DNA of 64,000 nucleotides from Crenothrix sp043729335. Lineage in GTDB: Bacteria > Pseudomonadota > Gammaproteobacteria > Methylococcales > Methylomonadaceae. The notes under the pieces were generated by a model. That model was given only the letters and a program-made list of their open reading frames with translations, made no database searches and was not told the DNA's origin. Each line of letters begins with the position of its first letter. Positions within the stretch are counted from its first letter, which is position 1. Where the stretch lies: contig NZ_JAYTLQ010000057.1 in assembly GCF_043729335.1 (NCBI RefSeq), forward strand, positions 128,409-192,408, read 5' to 3'. The position numbers were made by a program, and so were the translations under genes. Positions 36,655-45,888 of the stretch are shown here, in pieces.

Positions 36655-38232
36655 TTACTTTGGAAGGCTATTAATATAAGCGTTCATAGCAGGTATGCGC
36701 ACAGACAAGAATTTGTCTATATAAGTTGGTGTGCTTAAGTTATAGTCAGGAACCTTATAAGAAACTTTAACGGGTTTTTTATTGACTACTATGGTTGTTG
36801 TTACCGTAGTTGGCTTCCATGTTGCTTGTTCTCTACTTAAAGCACCACCGCGGACTAACTGCGATTTAACTTTACTAAAACGTGCCAGCAAATTCTTTTT
36901 TAGGAAAACAGTATTTTTTAATACGTTCCAACGCTCTTGTAAAATAGCGTTAAAATTGCTCTCAGGATACTTCAATAATTTGACGATTAAATTATTATCC
37001 GGTGTCAGAAAATCGGTACGGGTGTTTTCCTTGCTGCCATCCCAAAACATACCAAAAGTTGCATTATGATCCCAAGGCACAATAAAAAAGTCCCCGCCGG
37101 CATTTTTAGCCAGGAAAAAATTCTTGGAGCTGTTATCTGAAGCTTGAGTCACTCTCGTTAGCAAATACCAATCAGCAAGGCTTGTAAGATCAATGCGATT
37201 TTCTATGTTGTCGGTGAAAGGAAATTGAGCTGATGTGACAACGAAGTCAATAAGGCTTTTAAGCGGTGTAAAGTCGGCTTTTGTTTTGGGGTAAACTTGG
37301 GAAAAGTTAAACTCAATGTCACCTTTCTTGTAGGGGAAGAAAAGGTCTGTTTTCCATTGGGCAAAATCGGCTTTATAGATTACGCTGCCTTTTTCAAGCT
37401 TTAGTCCCAAAAGCGTCGGGCCAACATGTTGGTTTAAAATATAAATCCCTGCATACTTGCCGTTCACGATGGCTTCAGCTAAACGTCCCTTTATGGCATT
37501 TTGCCCGTTAGCCCGGCTTTTATCTTTATTAGGATGGATTTCATTAAAAATATCCATACCGATATTATTACGGGCAAAGGTATTATCGGCGTAAGAAGCA
37601 TCCAATATCCAATCATCGCCTTCTGCTAAATCAAGCAATTTAACTTTGGTACTTTTTGCAGCGGTACCCAGTTGAAAACCATAAGATTTTTTGGGGAACT
37701 CCTGGGTTGTTTGGCCTCTGAATTCTATACCCATAGGTGATGTGATATCTTGGTTGAATTCGCCACTCATTAAACGAAAATCCCCACGCACTTTTGGTGT
37801 ATTTACAATTGCGGCATCGGTAGTGATTTGTGCAATAGGAAGGTTGCTGAAAACTACCGTGTAGGTATCGACAGGGGTTGTTGCACTGCCTTTGTAAACC
37901 TTGATGACTTGCGTAGAATCACCATATTTTACGGGCTTAAAATGACAAATATCGCCACTTTTTTTAATTTTAACGCCACCGCATTCAATACTGTAGGTTC
38001 CAGGGTTATCAAATTTAACGGTAGGATCAAAGGCTTTTGCGGTAGAAAACCCTGTTCCTAATGACACAAATAAGCGTCTGTTGTTAACATCCGTGCCATC
38101 TACGCCGATACCGATATCGTTTAGTCGTATATTAAATCTAACTGGATTGACGGCTGATAAAGCTGACCCTGAAAACAATAACGTATTGATAGCTAAGCCT
38201 AGTATCAAACACGATCCTAATTTTTTACCCAT
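36655..38232 (-). CDS. Secreted CotH-like protein kinase
   Basis: This 525-residue exported protein has a signal peptide to about residue 27 (LFSGSALSA). A beta-rich domain follows (about 28-165), then a CotH domain (about 165-450). The motifs are IEFRGQTTQEFPKKSYGFQL, DDWILDASYADNTFARNNIG and IVPWDHNATFGMFWDG; in known CotH kinases the Asp of the PWD-type motif binds metal. CotH proteins phosphorylate secreted proteins in spores and in fungi; a bacterial surface role here is inferred. It is a single gene with its own terminator, between trhO and the second GH9 gene. Confidence 0.88.
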   Translation of the reverse strand: MGKKLGSCLILGLAINTLLFSGSALSAVNPVRFNIRLNDIGIGVDGTDVNNRRLFVSLGTGFSTAKAFDPTVKFDNPGTYSIECGGVKIKKSGDICHFKPVKYGDSTQVIKVYKGSATTPVDTYTVVFSNLPIAQITTDAAIVNTPKVRGDFRLMSGEFNQDITSPMGIEFRGQTTQEFPKKSYGFQLGTAAKSTKVKLLDLAEGDDWILDASYADNTFARNNIGMDIFNEIHPNKDKSRANGQNAIKGRLAEAIVNGKYAGIYILNQHVGPTLLGLKLEKGSVIYKADFAQWKTDLFFPYKKGDIEFNFSQVYPKTKADFTPLKSLIDFVVTSAQFPFTDNIENRIDLTSLADWYLLTRVTQASDNSSKNFFLAKNAGGDFFIVPWDHNATFGMFWDGSKENTRTDFLTPDNNLIVKLLKYPESNFNAILQERWNVLKNTVFLKKNLLARFSKVKSQLVRGGALSREQATWKPTTVTTTIVVNKKPVKVSYKVPDYNLSTPTYIDKFLSVRIPAMNAYINSLPK

Positions 38233-39480
38233 GAAAAAAAACCTTTAAATAATTTGTGAATTAATGAGCGAACGTTTTTGTTGTTTAATTGTACAGAAAG
38301 AACTCTATTGATAAAAACCAATTAGGCAATCCGTTATAAAAACGCCCATTCGTTTCAGTGACTTATCGTCAAGTGTAAGGTCGGTTAGAAATAAATAAAA
38401 AATGGAAGCTGATGTATTTGAGGATTTTGTGTCACTCTACAGCACCCAATGTTTTTTTTATTTTCCGACTCATAAACATTGAAATTTTAAAAAAATGTAC
38501 TAGCGAGCGGTGGTCATACTAATTCATTTATACAGCCTCTACAATAGCGTTTTTTAAAAAAAAATGAGGGTCAAAATATTATGATGGCATCAAGCCAGTG
38601 CAGCGGGCTTATTTGCTAAATTAAGCGAAAATAAAATTTATTTTTTTGTAAAAGATGATGAAAAACAATTCTTGTAACACCATTGGCGGGGAGATAGGGT
38701 GCTCAATAGATTGGGCTCATTGAGCGGACAAAAAGCCAGTGGTATTCTAAAATTAGTGCTCGGCGAGCAATGCGCACCCATTACCTGTACCCATCTAACC
38801 GCGATGAATTTAAAGCCACATGTGGTCAACCGGACGGTTTTAGATCGCGAGAAATTTGCTTACCAGATTGGGTCGCCAGCTTTTTAGTTGCCATTAAAAA
38901 CACACGTTCGTCAGCTGTATTTTATTGCAATGCTCCTAAAATTACTTTTTGATCCATCGCATGAGTATCAAAAGCCTTAAATTGTGCAATACCACCGCTT
39001 TTTTTCTTGCGGCGTGAATGCTCAATAGCGATACATGGCGCGGCAGCACAAGTATAACTTCAATTATCAGGCCAATTGCCTAAAGTGCGCTGGCCTAATA
39101 ATTGGACGAAATGCTGCAAGGGTTGTTATGATTTCGTTGGTGTCCAAATTTTGCAGACGTGATAATTTAGAAATCCGGAGTCTGGTTTTTCTGAGCAGTT
39201 ATTGATCAATTGTGATTAAAGCCCCTTAACTTATACGTTTGGTGGCTTGTTGTGTTCGAATTTATCCGCCGAAACTCACTCTGATTAAAGAGGTATTTTC
39301 CAAAAGAAAGCAGGGTTAAAAACAAAAGCACCAACAAAGATGCGCTTTTAGAATTTTGAAACAAATGTTTGGACTAATAATCAGTAATGATGTAAAGATT
39401 ATTTCAAGCGTGCCGCCAAGTTTTGAAATTAACTGTCATAAATTGAAAACGCTAAGTCATCAATAGAGAGGTTTGTTAAA
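38233..39480. other. Long gap between cotH-like gene and second GH9 gene
   Basis: About 1.25 kb without an intact gene. The left part is AT-rich; the middle holds the decayed minus-strand reading frame described at 38826-39179. Short frames around 38699-38952 look like chance products of the same stretch. The last 150 bp should hold the promoter of the second GH9 gene. Confidence 0.5.
38826..39179 (-). pseudogene. Decayed reading frame of unknown origin
   Basis: One minus-strand frame keeps protein-like sequence over about 115 codons but is broken by at least three stops: a segment with LQHFVQLLGQRTLGNWPDN, then APCIAIEHSRRKKKSGGIAQ continuing FKAFDTHAMDQKVILGALQ, then TADERVFLMATKKLATQSGK. 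The other frames are less coherent. I do not recognise the family. It could be a remnant of a gene displaced from the exopolysaccharide region or of a mobile element. Confidence 0.35.
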
Positions 39481-41145
39481 ATGAATAAACGTATAACTCC
39501 ACAGAGTCGGCAGCAATTACTAAATATTGTAAGTTCATTAGGGCTTGTTTTATTCTCAGTAACACAGTTTAAAGCCTTCGCTTCAACATTGCCGGATGTC
39601 ATTCGCACAGGAGGCCCATCCAAACCCCATGAGGCGAAAATTGCTGTTGTAGTCTCAAAAAATTTATACGCTGATAAAAAATTCGCTGTAACCAACGAAA
39701 AAGGTGTGACGGTGTTCACTGGCAAACTTAAAAAAGCCAATATCTCAGAGCCGTGGAATTATGCTGCAACGGCTGATTTTTCTGAGTTAACAAAGCCTGG
39801 GCGTTATACGGTGCAGGTAGAAAAAATCAACTCCCAACCATGGCACATTGATAAAAATGCAGGCAATGATTTGATTGCAATATTTCTGGAGTTGTTTGTC
39901 GCTAACCGAGATGGTTATGAGCCTTCATCGTTACATAAGCCCTCCCATTTACACGATGCAATTGTTAAAGGTGGGCGCTACGATAACAAAAAGTTTGACC
40001 TGACAGGGGGGTGGATGGATGCCGGCGATCAAATACACTTTACGGAAACTACCGCCTACTCGGCTATCCTCTTACAGATCGCCGCCAAGTTTGATCCTGT
40101 CAATGCTAAAGCATTACGTAAGGAAGCTGATGTGGGGATACGCTGGTTACTAAAAGCGCATCCACTTCCGGATTTATTTATTGGCCAAGTAGGTGATATG
40201 CGTGATCATGGCATTGGCTTTCGTGATCCTGCAATAGATGACCAATCTAAGTTGCCGGGAATAGGCCATCGATTTGCTTACACCACAGTCTTATCCGGCT
40301 TGATGGGTAAAGCTGCTGCCGCATTGGCTCTTGCGGCTGAGCGCAGTACGGGAAAAGAGCGCATACATTTATTAACGCAGGCTCAGCAATGGTATCAACA
40401 AGGTAAAACCAATCAATCTGCTGAACAAATGCCTGATCATTTTTACGATAACCTGACATGGCATGATGATATGAGTTTTGCCGCCGCTATGTTGTGGCGG
40501 GTTACTGGAGATGCCCAATATCATAAGGATGCTTATACCTACCTTGATGATAATGATCATAACCTTTCCGTTCCTGCTGTAGGTGTGTTGACGGCTGCGG
40601 ATTTATGCGGTGCGTTGGGCAACATGGCAACCAAGGACATTAAGGCTCGATCACTGGCCTGCGATTTTTTACAAACAGCTGCTCAAGATGCCATTTCAGT
40701 GGCAACTGTAGAAAACTCGCCTTGGGGTACGCCAGGGCGTATGGGTTGGGGGCAGGTAGCATTAAATGGAGCGCATGGTGCTGTTATTGCGCTTGCCAAG
40801 CGTGTCAATTTAATAAAAGATGCTACTGTGGCTGTTCAAGCGCGTGATTGGCTATTAGGGCTTAATCCCTGGGGAAGTGGCTTTGTTGTGGGATATGGTT
40901 TAACCCCCCCCTCAAATCCTCATCATTGGGCGACTGTAATAGGGGGTAACTTGCCTAAAGGCGGCATAGTTTCTGGGCCAGCCCCCATAAGCGGAATGAA
41001 AATATTTAAAACGTCCAAAGAAAGATTTGATTCTGACCGTGCTACTTATTCCAAGAAATCTGAAAATTATATTACTAGCGAAGTCGGCATTGGTTATAAC
41101 GCTAATACGATTTTGCTTATTACGGCTTTAAATACTTTAAAATAA
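39481..41145 (+). CDS. Secreted glycoside hydrolase family 9 enzyme, copy 2
   Basis: This 554-residue paralogue of the enzyme at 28241 has the same layout: signal peptide ending AFAST, CelD_N Ig-like domain, GH9 barrel. GGWMDAGDQIHF places the catalytic Asp pair at D180 and D183; ITSEVGIGYNANT carries the probable acid Glu534 and is closer to the canonical NEVAxxYNA form than copy 1. Both copies keep all expected catalytic residues, so neither looks dead. It begins the right half of the exopolysaccharide region and converges on the GT4 operon at a shared terminator. Confidence 0.9.
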   Translation: MNKRITPQSRQQLLNIVSSLGLVLFSVTQFKAFASTLPDVIRTGGPSKPHEAKIAVVVSKNLYADKKFAVTNEKGVTVFTGKLKKANISEPWNYAATADFSELTKPGRYTVQVEKINSQPWHIDKNAGNDLIAIFLELFVANRDGYEPSSLHKPSHLHDAIVKGGRYDNKKFDLTGGWMDAGDQIHFTETTAYSAILLQIAAKFDPVNAKALRKEADVGIRWLLKAHPLPDLFIGQVGDMRDHGIGFRDPAIDDQSKLPGIGHRFAYTTVLSGLMGKAAAALALAAERSTGKERIHLLTQAQQWYQQGKTNQSAEQMPDHFYDNLTWHDDMSFAAAMLWRVTGDAQYHKDAYTYLDDNDHNLSVPAVGVLTAADLCGALGNMATKDIKARSLACDFLQTAAQDAISVATVENSPWGTPGRMGWGQVALNGAHGAVIALAKRVNLIKDATVAVQARDWLLGLNPWGSGFVVGYGLTPPSNPHHWATVIGGNLPKGGIVSGPAPISGMKIFKTSKERFDSDRATYSKKSENYITSEVGIGYNANTILLITALNTLK

Positions 41146-41159
41146 AAATAAAAGCAATG

Positions 41160-41194
41160 ATTCAGTTTTCTATCTAAAAAATGGAAAACTGAAT
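41160..41194. terminator. Bidirectional terminator
   Basis: Perfect 11-bp stem ATTCAGTTTTC / GAAAACTGAAT lies between the convergent GH9 and GT4 genes, with A/T-rich sequence on both sides. Confidence 0.8.
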
Positions 41195-41198
41195 TATT

Positions 41199-42356
41199 TC
41201 ATTGGGATAGTTTTTTTTTGACAGAAAAAAATGTAGCCTTACTCAGGCGACTTAAGTAAAGTTTGTAGGTTTTTTCCGCTATAATTTGCCAATTATAGCG
41301 CTCGGTTACCCATATTCGCGTGCTTTCGCGTGCGCTCCTGGTTAAACCTTTAATTGACCATTGTTTAATGCTGTTTGCAAGCACCTCTATATTGCCCAAG
41401 GGGAAATAATGTGCTGATGCTAAACCTACTTCCAGATTTGCGGGGATGTCACTTGCCAGTACAGGCAGTCCAAAGCTCAGTGCCTCCAACAAAACAATCG
41501 GTAAGCCCTCATGAGAGGAAGGTAATACAAATAAACCCGCATGGGCATAGAGTTCTTGCAAAGCCAAACCTTGCTGAATGCCAGTCATAACTGCGCCAGC
41601 TTCAATCGCTTTTTCAATAACTTCGCGTTGATAAGCATCGGGGTGATCTGCATCACCGACCAGAACCAGTTTCCAATTGGGCACATTAGCCAGTTTGAAT
41701 GCAGCTATTAAATCCAGATGCCGTTTTTCGGGCACCATTCGGCTGACCAGCAAGACATAATGCCCCGGAATGAGTTTAAATTTATTAAGGGCTTCTATTG
41801 AGTTGGGAAATAATGGCAGATCAACTCCGTTAGGAATTTGTTCAGCAGTTACGCCGTGTTTTGTAAGCACTAAATCGGCAATAACTTTGGAAATTACAAT
41901 ACGCCCATTCGAGTAACGCATTCCCCAGCGTTCGCCAAGTTGTAGGACTAAACGGGCAAATGCCCCCCATTTTTGGCGATCGTAATCGGGGCCATGGTGG
42001 GTCACGATAACCCGTAAACCCAAGAGTCTTGCTAGCGGTGTCATCAATGCAGGGCCAATAGCCTGTATGTGCAGAATGTCAGGGCGCTTGACAGCGGCAT
42101 AGATTACACCCAAAAAACTATGCACAATGGCCTCCAGTCCTTTAGATTTTGGCGTCCAGAGGGAGACAAATTTTACACCCTTCCAAGGGGAGCACGCCGC
42201 AGCAGGTTTATACAGTGATCGGGTCAGTACGGTAACGTCACAGCCCAGTACTACCAGTAAAGGGCATAAATGCTCGGTATGGGTTTCTACGCCGCCCTGT
42301 ATGTTAGGGAAACCCCGCAAACCTAGCATCATGACACGTAACGGTCGGTTATTCAT
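41199..42356 (-). CDS. Family 4 glycosyltransferase
   Basis: This cytoplasmic GT-B enzyme has 385 residues. The N terminus MMLGLRGFPNIQGGVETHTE resembles DUF1972-type rhamnosyl/mannosyltransferases. The C-terminal donor domain has LLVSRMVPEKRHLDLIAAF and the E-x7-E region SHEGLPIVLLEALSFGLPVL. The sugar is unknown. It is the last gene of the four-gene minus-strand GT4 operon (45888 to 41199) and overlaps the preceding gene by 4 bp. Confidence 0.88.
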   Translation of the reverse strand: MNNRPLRVMMLGLRGFPNIQGGVETHTEHLCPLLVVLGCDVTVLTRSLYKPAAACSPWKGVKFVSLWTPKSKGLEAIVHSFLGVIYAAVKRPDILHIQAIGPALMTPLARLLGLRVIVTHHGPDYDRQKWGAFARLVLQLGERWGMRYSNGRIVISKVIADLVLTKHGVTAEQIPNGVDLPLFPNSIEALNKFKLIPGHYVLLVSRMVPEKRHLDLIAAFKLANVPNWKLVLVGDADHPDAYQREVIEKAIEAGAVMTGIQQGLALQELYAHAGLFVLPSSHEGLPIVLLEALSFGLPVLASDIPANLEVGLASAHYFPLGNIEVLANSIKQWSIKGLTRSARESTRIWVTERYNWQIIAEKTYKLYLSRLSKATFFSVKKKLSQ

Positions 42357-43456
42357 TTAAAAACCTCCAGTACGTTTTTAGCCAATTTATCCCAGTTATA
42401 ATTTTTTTCGAGTAACGCACGGCCTTTTTTGCCCATTTCTAGCGCACGTTGAGGATTTGATAGTAATTCTAGTAGGTGACTGATCATGGCAGTAAAATCA
42501 TTGGGCGCAGCTAGCAAGCCTGTTTCGGCATTTATTACCAAACCCCGATAAAACAAGAAATCCCAGACGACTGCGGGTAGCTCCATCGCCATGGCTTCCA
42601 GGCATGTGCCAGGTAAGCCTTCGTAATAGGAGGTTGAAGCATAAACATGGCTGCGATTGTAATAATCCATCATTTCGGCAAAAGGCACCTTTCCCGTCAT
42701 AATAATATTTTCTTTTAAGTCATCTAATTGTTGTCGAACCCAGGCTTCATCTTCTCCATAGCCGACTATATAAATCACAATATCTTTTTTCTGCGCGACC
42801 AATTGTCGGCAAATAGTAGCCATTGCCTTACTGCCTTTAAGGTTTTCAATTCTGCCGGTAAAGACAACGTCAATATCTTTTACAGTATCTGATGACGGAG
42901 TGAACTGGTTTAAATCGACACCATTAGGAATAATATCAATAGATTTATTGTATCCGTAGGCATCCATTTGTTGACGGCCAAATTCAGTTAAAGTGATGGC
43001 TTTTGAGGAATTTTTATAGATTCGTGATTCCATCCACATCTTTATTTTTAAAGATAGCCAGTTAATTTCACTGTCATAAAATTTATCTGGGTAAAAATGT
43101 CCGGAGAAACCCAGGTAGGTTGAATGCACGGTTAACACAACTGGAATAGATCTTGGCAAAAATAATGCCGGAATTAAAGGCGGGAAATGTAAGTTAATCC
43201 ACTGAATTTTACCTTCTTTATATAATTCAATAAGCAGTTTTCGAGCTTGTAACCCCCACGTAAAAAGATTGATTCGGCTGGAGCTAAACCCTATATGAAT
43301 GATTTCAACGCCTGGATAACTACGGGCGACTTGATGCTCATCCCCGGTTATAAGGTAGATGTTCGGGTGATCTTGGGGTAAGTTGGAAAGAAATGAATCC
43401 AAATAGCGGGCAATACCACCTACGCCATAGAATTGAGGGTAAACAATCGCAATCAT
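42353..43456 (-). CDS. Family 4 glycosyltransferase
   Basis: This 367-residue GT-B enzyme starts MIAIVYPQFYGVGGIARYLD. The donor-binding domain has VVFTGRIENLKGSKAMATIC and STSYYEGLPGTCLEAMAMEL with the E-x7-E glutamates. It overlaps the next gene by 4 bp and lies 56 bp after the preceding one, consistent with one operon. Specificity unknown. Confidence 0.87.
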   Translation of the reverse strand: MIAIVYPQFYGVGGIARYLDSFLSNLPQDHPNIYLITGDEHQVARSYPGVEIIHIGFSSSRINLFTWGLQARKLLIELYKEGKIQWINLHFPPLIPALFLPRSIPVVLTVHSTYLGFSGHFYPDKFYDSEINWLSLKIKMWMESRIYKNSSKAITLTEFGRQQMDAYGYNKSIDIIPNGVDLNQFTPSSDTVKDIDVVFTGRIENLKGSKAMATICRQLVAQKKDIVIYIVGYGEDEAWVRQQLDDLKENIIMTGKVPFAEMMDYYNRSHVYASTSYYEGLPGTCLEAMAMELPAVVWDFLFYRGLVINAETGLLAAPNDFTAMISHLLELLSNPQRALEMGKKGRALLEKNYNWDKLAKNVLEVFK

Positions 43457-43512
43457 GAGGGTACCATCGTATTATTTCGGAAATCGAAAAATGAAAATAT
43501 GTGACATCTGTA

Positions 43513-44709
43513 TTATGCTGATTGGCTATCACTTAGTATAGGCTCTAGCTCGCTAACAAGCCGCTCCCAAGTATAGCCAGCAATAATTTTCTGGCGGGCT
43601 GTATTCTCCATTTTAGTCATCATTTCTGGGGCATTTAACGTGCTGAAAACCGCATTAGCAAGCGCGGAAACATCACCGGGCTCTACTAATATGCCATTTT
43701 TACCTGTCTCCAAAATCTCTGGTATGCCGCCAACGGCAGAGCTTATAAGACAGGTGCCAGATGCCATGGCTTCAAGCACTACCAGTGGGCAAGGATCTTG
43801 CCATGTTGAAGGTAACACAATTAAATCTACAGCAGAATACAGGTACTTGAGCTTTTCATGGGGTAAGAACCCGGTGAAAATGATGGCTTCATTAACAGGC
43901 TCTGCTAAGGTGACCAATTCTTGTTCATAAGCTGTTTTGGCCGCTCCCCCAAAGAAAGACGAACCAGTAATAATGAGCTGAACATCTGGCATTTGCTGAT
44001 GAATGCTGCGGAAGGCTTCAATTAATATATGTACGCCTTTGACAGGCGTTAAGCGTCCGACGTAAAGCAGATAGCGTTTGTTTGAATCCAAATGCACAAC
44101 ACCGTTTAATTGGCGCAAGGCCTCTTCACCATAAGGTTTAAAGACTTGCGGATCTGTGGAATTAAATAGCACCTGGAAACGCGCTGCATATTCTGGGAAA
44201 TGCGTTACGGCTTGTCTACGGATATAGTCGCTGACACACAGTACCGTATCGGCTTTAGCTAATGCCCGACGATAAAAGGGGCGGAACAGGTAAGTGGACA
44301 GATGATCGTTGTGCATGTGCAAAACAATTTTCTGACCAGTGCGCTTTTGAAGAAACAATAAAATATTAGGTTCATTGTGTAAATACACGACATCAAAATT
44401 GCGCACAATAGCAGCTACGCGCTGCCCATACGAGTAAACGTTTTGAATTTTTGCGATATAGCGAAGTGGGTTTTTCCAGGTGACTTGTTCTTTAAGGCGG
44501 TGAAAAAAGCGTTCTATAGGTGTCCAGGGTATGCCGATATATTCAATGTCATTGTGTCCTGCAATGCCCGCAGGGCGTGAAATGACCGCTAGCTTACGAT
44601 TTTTTGCTACCAGTCTTATGCTGGCCTCATCAACCCAATGCTCAACTGCACCTCCTTGCACGGGGGGCACGGGCAGCAGCTCAGGAACAACAATTGCAAT
44701 AGATTCCAT
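43513..44709 (-). CDS. Family 4 glycosyltransferase
   Basis: This 398-residue GT-B enzyme begins MESIAIVVPELLPVPPVQGG, with the Gly-rich acceptor loop PVQGGAVEHWV. The donor domain has LLYVGRLTPVKGVHILIEAF and TWQDPCPLVVLEAMASGTCL, with E-x7-E-like spacing changed to a Asp-Pro-Cys-Pro entry common in spore-coat-like GT4 (CotSA type). Second gene of the minus-strand GT4 operon. Confidence 0.87.
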   Translation of the reverse strand: MESIAIVVPELLPVPPVQGGAVEHWVDEASIRLVAKNRKLAVISRPAGIAGHNDIEYIGIPWTPIERFFHRLKEQVTWKNPLRYIAKIQNVYSYGQRVAAIVRNFDVVYLHNEPNILLFLQKRTGQKIVLHMHNDHLSTYLFRPFYRRALAKADTVLCVSDYIRRQAVTHFPEYAARFQVLFNSTDPQVFKPYGEEALRQLNGVVHLDSNKRYLLYVGRLTPVKGVHILIEAFRSIHQQMPDVQLIITGSSFFGGAAKTAYEQELVTLAEPVNEAIIFTGFLPHEKLKYLYSAVDLIVLPSTWQDPCPLVVLEAMASGTCLISSAVGGIPEILETGKNGILVEPGDVSALANAVFSTLNAPEMMTKMENTARQKIIAGYTWERLVSELEPILSDSQSA

Positions 44710-44775
44710 TATTTTTTCTCCCTGATAATTGTAGATAATTTTAAAGAGCTAATTGGCCTTTAATCATCTTCCGCG

Positions 44776-45888
44776 CTAAGATTTTAATTGAATAGTAGAT
44801 TCATAAGCGAGTAAGGTTTGATCGGCGATAGCACCCCATGAAAGTTCGCCATATTTAAGGTTTAGCGCGCCATTGGCTAACGTCTGCCACAGAGTGTCAT
44901 CTTTAATAATGCTTTCAAGTGCATGGGTTAGGTTTTCAGTATCGCAAGGCGGGGTAAGTAAGCCGTTGACGCCTTCTCGGACCAGTTCTGGTATTGATCC
45001 TACCGCAGAGGCGACTACGGGTCGACCAAAGCCCAGCGCTAATGCTGCGACACCACTTTGAGTGCCGTCTGTGTAGGGTAATACGGTAATAAGACTGTTA
45101 AGAAATAATTCGGGTATGTTTTCGGCAGCAATGTATTTATCAATAATTTCAAAGCAACCGGCATCCATCATGGCTTGTCGTTGAGTTTCTAGATCAGAGC
45201 CGGTTCCCGCAACAACACCGATAACAGGATAGCCTTTCTGGTGTAAAGCAATGACAGCAGCGACAAAAGAACTAAGTCCTTTATAGGCGTGTATACGGCC
45301 AAAAAAAAGTAATCGGTAGCCTTGCGGTCGTATAGCGATAGTGCCAGAAAAACCTGCGCCCAAAGGGCCGTGAGCAATTGACCATACGTTATCCTTGAAA
45401 TGAGGGTACATACTGTTTAATTCTTTGGCAATAATATTACCATGCGTAATGGCTACATCTGCACTGCGCCGCAAAATCGGCCTATAAAATGTAAAGCGAG
45501 AGAGTTTACTGTCGCTACCTGAATGAAGTTTTGGGTCGTGTATAGTTAAAACAATCGGCCATTTTAACAAAAAGGGCAGGCTCAAAACCAATTCGTCGCG
45601 CGGATCTTCTTGGCAATGGATCACATCAGGGCAAAACTGCTTGATCGCTTTAACGAGACGATTAATGTTTTTAATAACTGACGGTGCTGACGTTGGCCTT
45701 GCCAAAACAATGATTTCTAAGCTTGGTTTATTTATTTCCTGCCGCCAGTTTGCGCCTAGTTCATTATCGGCATTGTCTTGGTATAAGATTAACAAAACAG
45801 TGATTTTTTCAGCTAAGGCTAATGCCAAATTTACCGAATATTCGGCAAAGTGAAATGAAATAATCACTGCACGGCGTCTTTCTAACAT
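44776..45888 (-). CDS. Family 4 glycosyltransferase
   Basis: This 370-residue GT-B enzyme is the first gene of the minus-strand GT4 operon. It starts MLERRRAVIISFHFAEYSVN. Donor domain motifs: LLFFGRIHAYKGLSSFVAAV and a degenerate TQSGVAALALGFGRPVVASA in place of the usual E-x7-E box, suggesting a divergent donor site. It faces the eps operon across a 1.16-kb divergent region. Donor and acceptor unknown. Confidence 0.83.
   Translation of the reverse strand: MLERRRAVIISFHFAEYSVNLALALAEKITVLLILYQDNADNELGANWRQEINKPSLEIIVLARPTSAPSVIKNINRLVKAIKQFCPDVIHCQEDPRDELVLSLPFLLKWPIVLTIHDPKLHSGSDSKLSRFTFYRPILRRSADVAITHGNIIAKELNSMYPHFKDNVWSIAHGPLGAGFSGTIAIRPQGYRLLFFGRIHAYKGLSSFVAAVIALHQKGYPVIGVVAGTGSDLETQRQAMMDAGCFEIIDKYIAAENIPELFLNSLITVLPYTDGTQSGVAALALGFGRPVVASAVGSIPELVREGVNGLLTPPCDTENLTHALESIIKDDTLWQTLANGALNLKYGELSWGAIADQTLLAYESTIQLKS

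Noticed and set aside
38699..38952. Short plus-strand frames with an SNRDEF-like segment
   Set aside because: They lie opposite the decayed minus-strand frame, lack ribosome binding sites and do not match a known family by eye.
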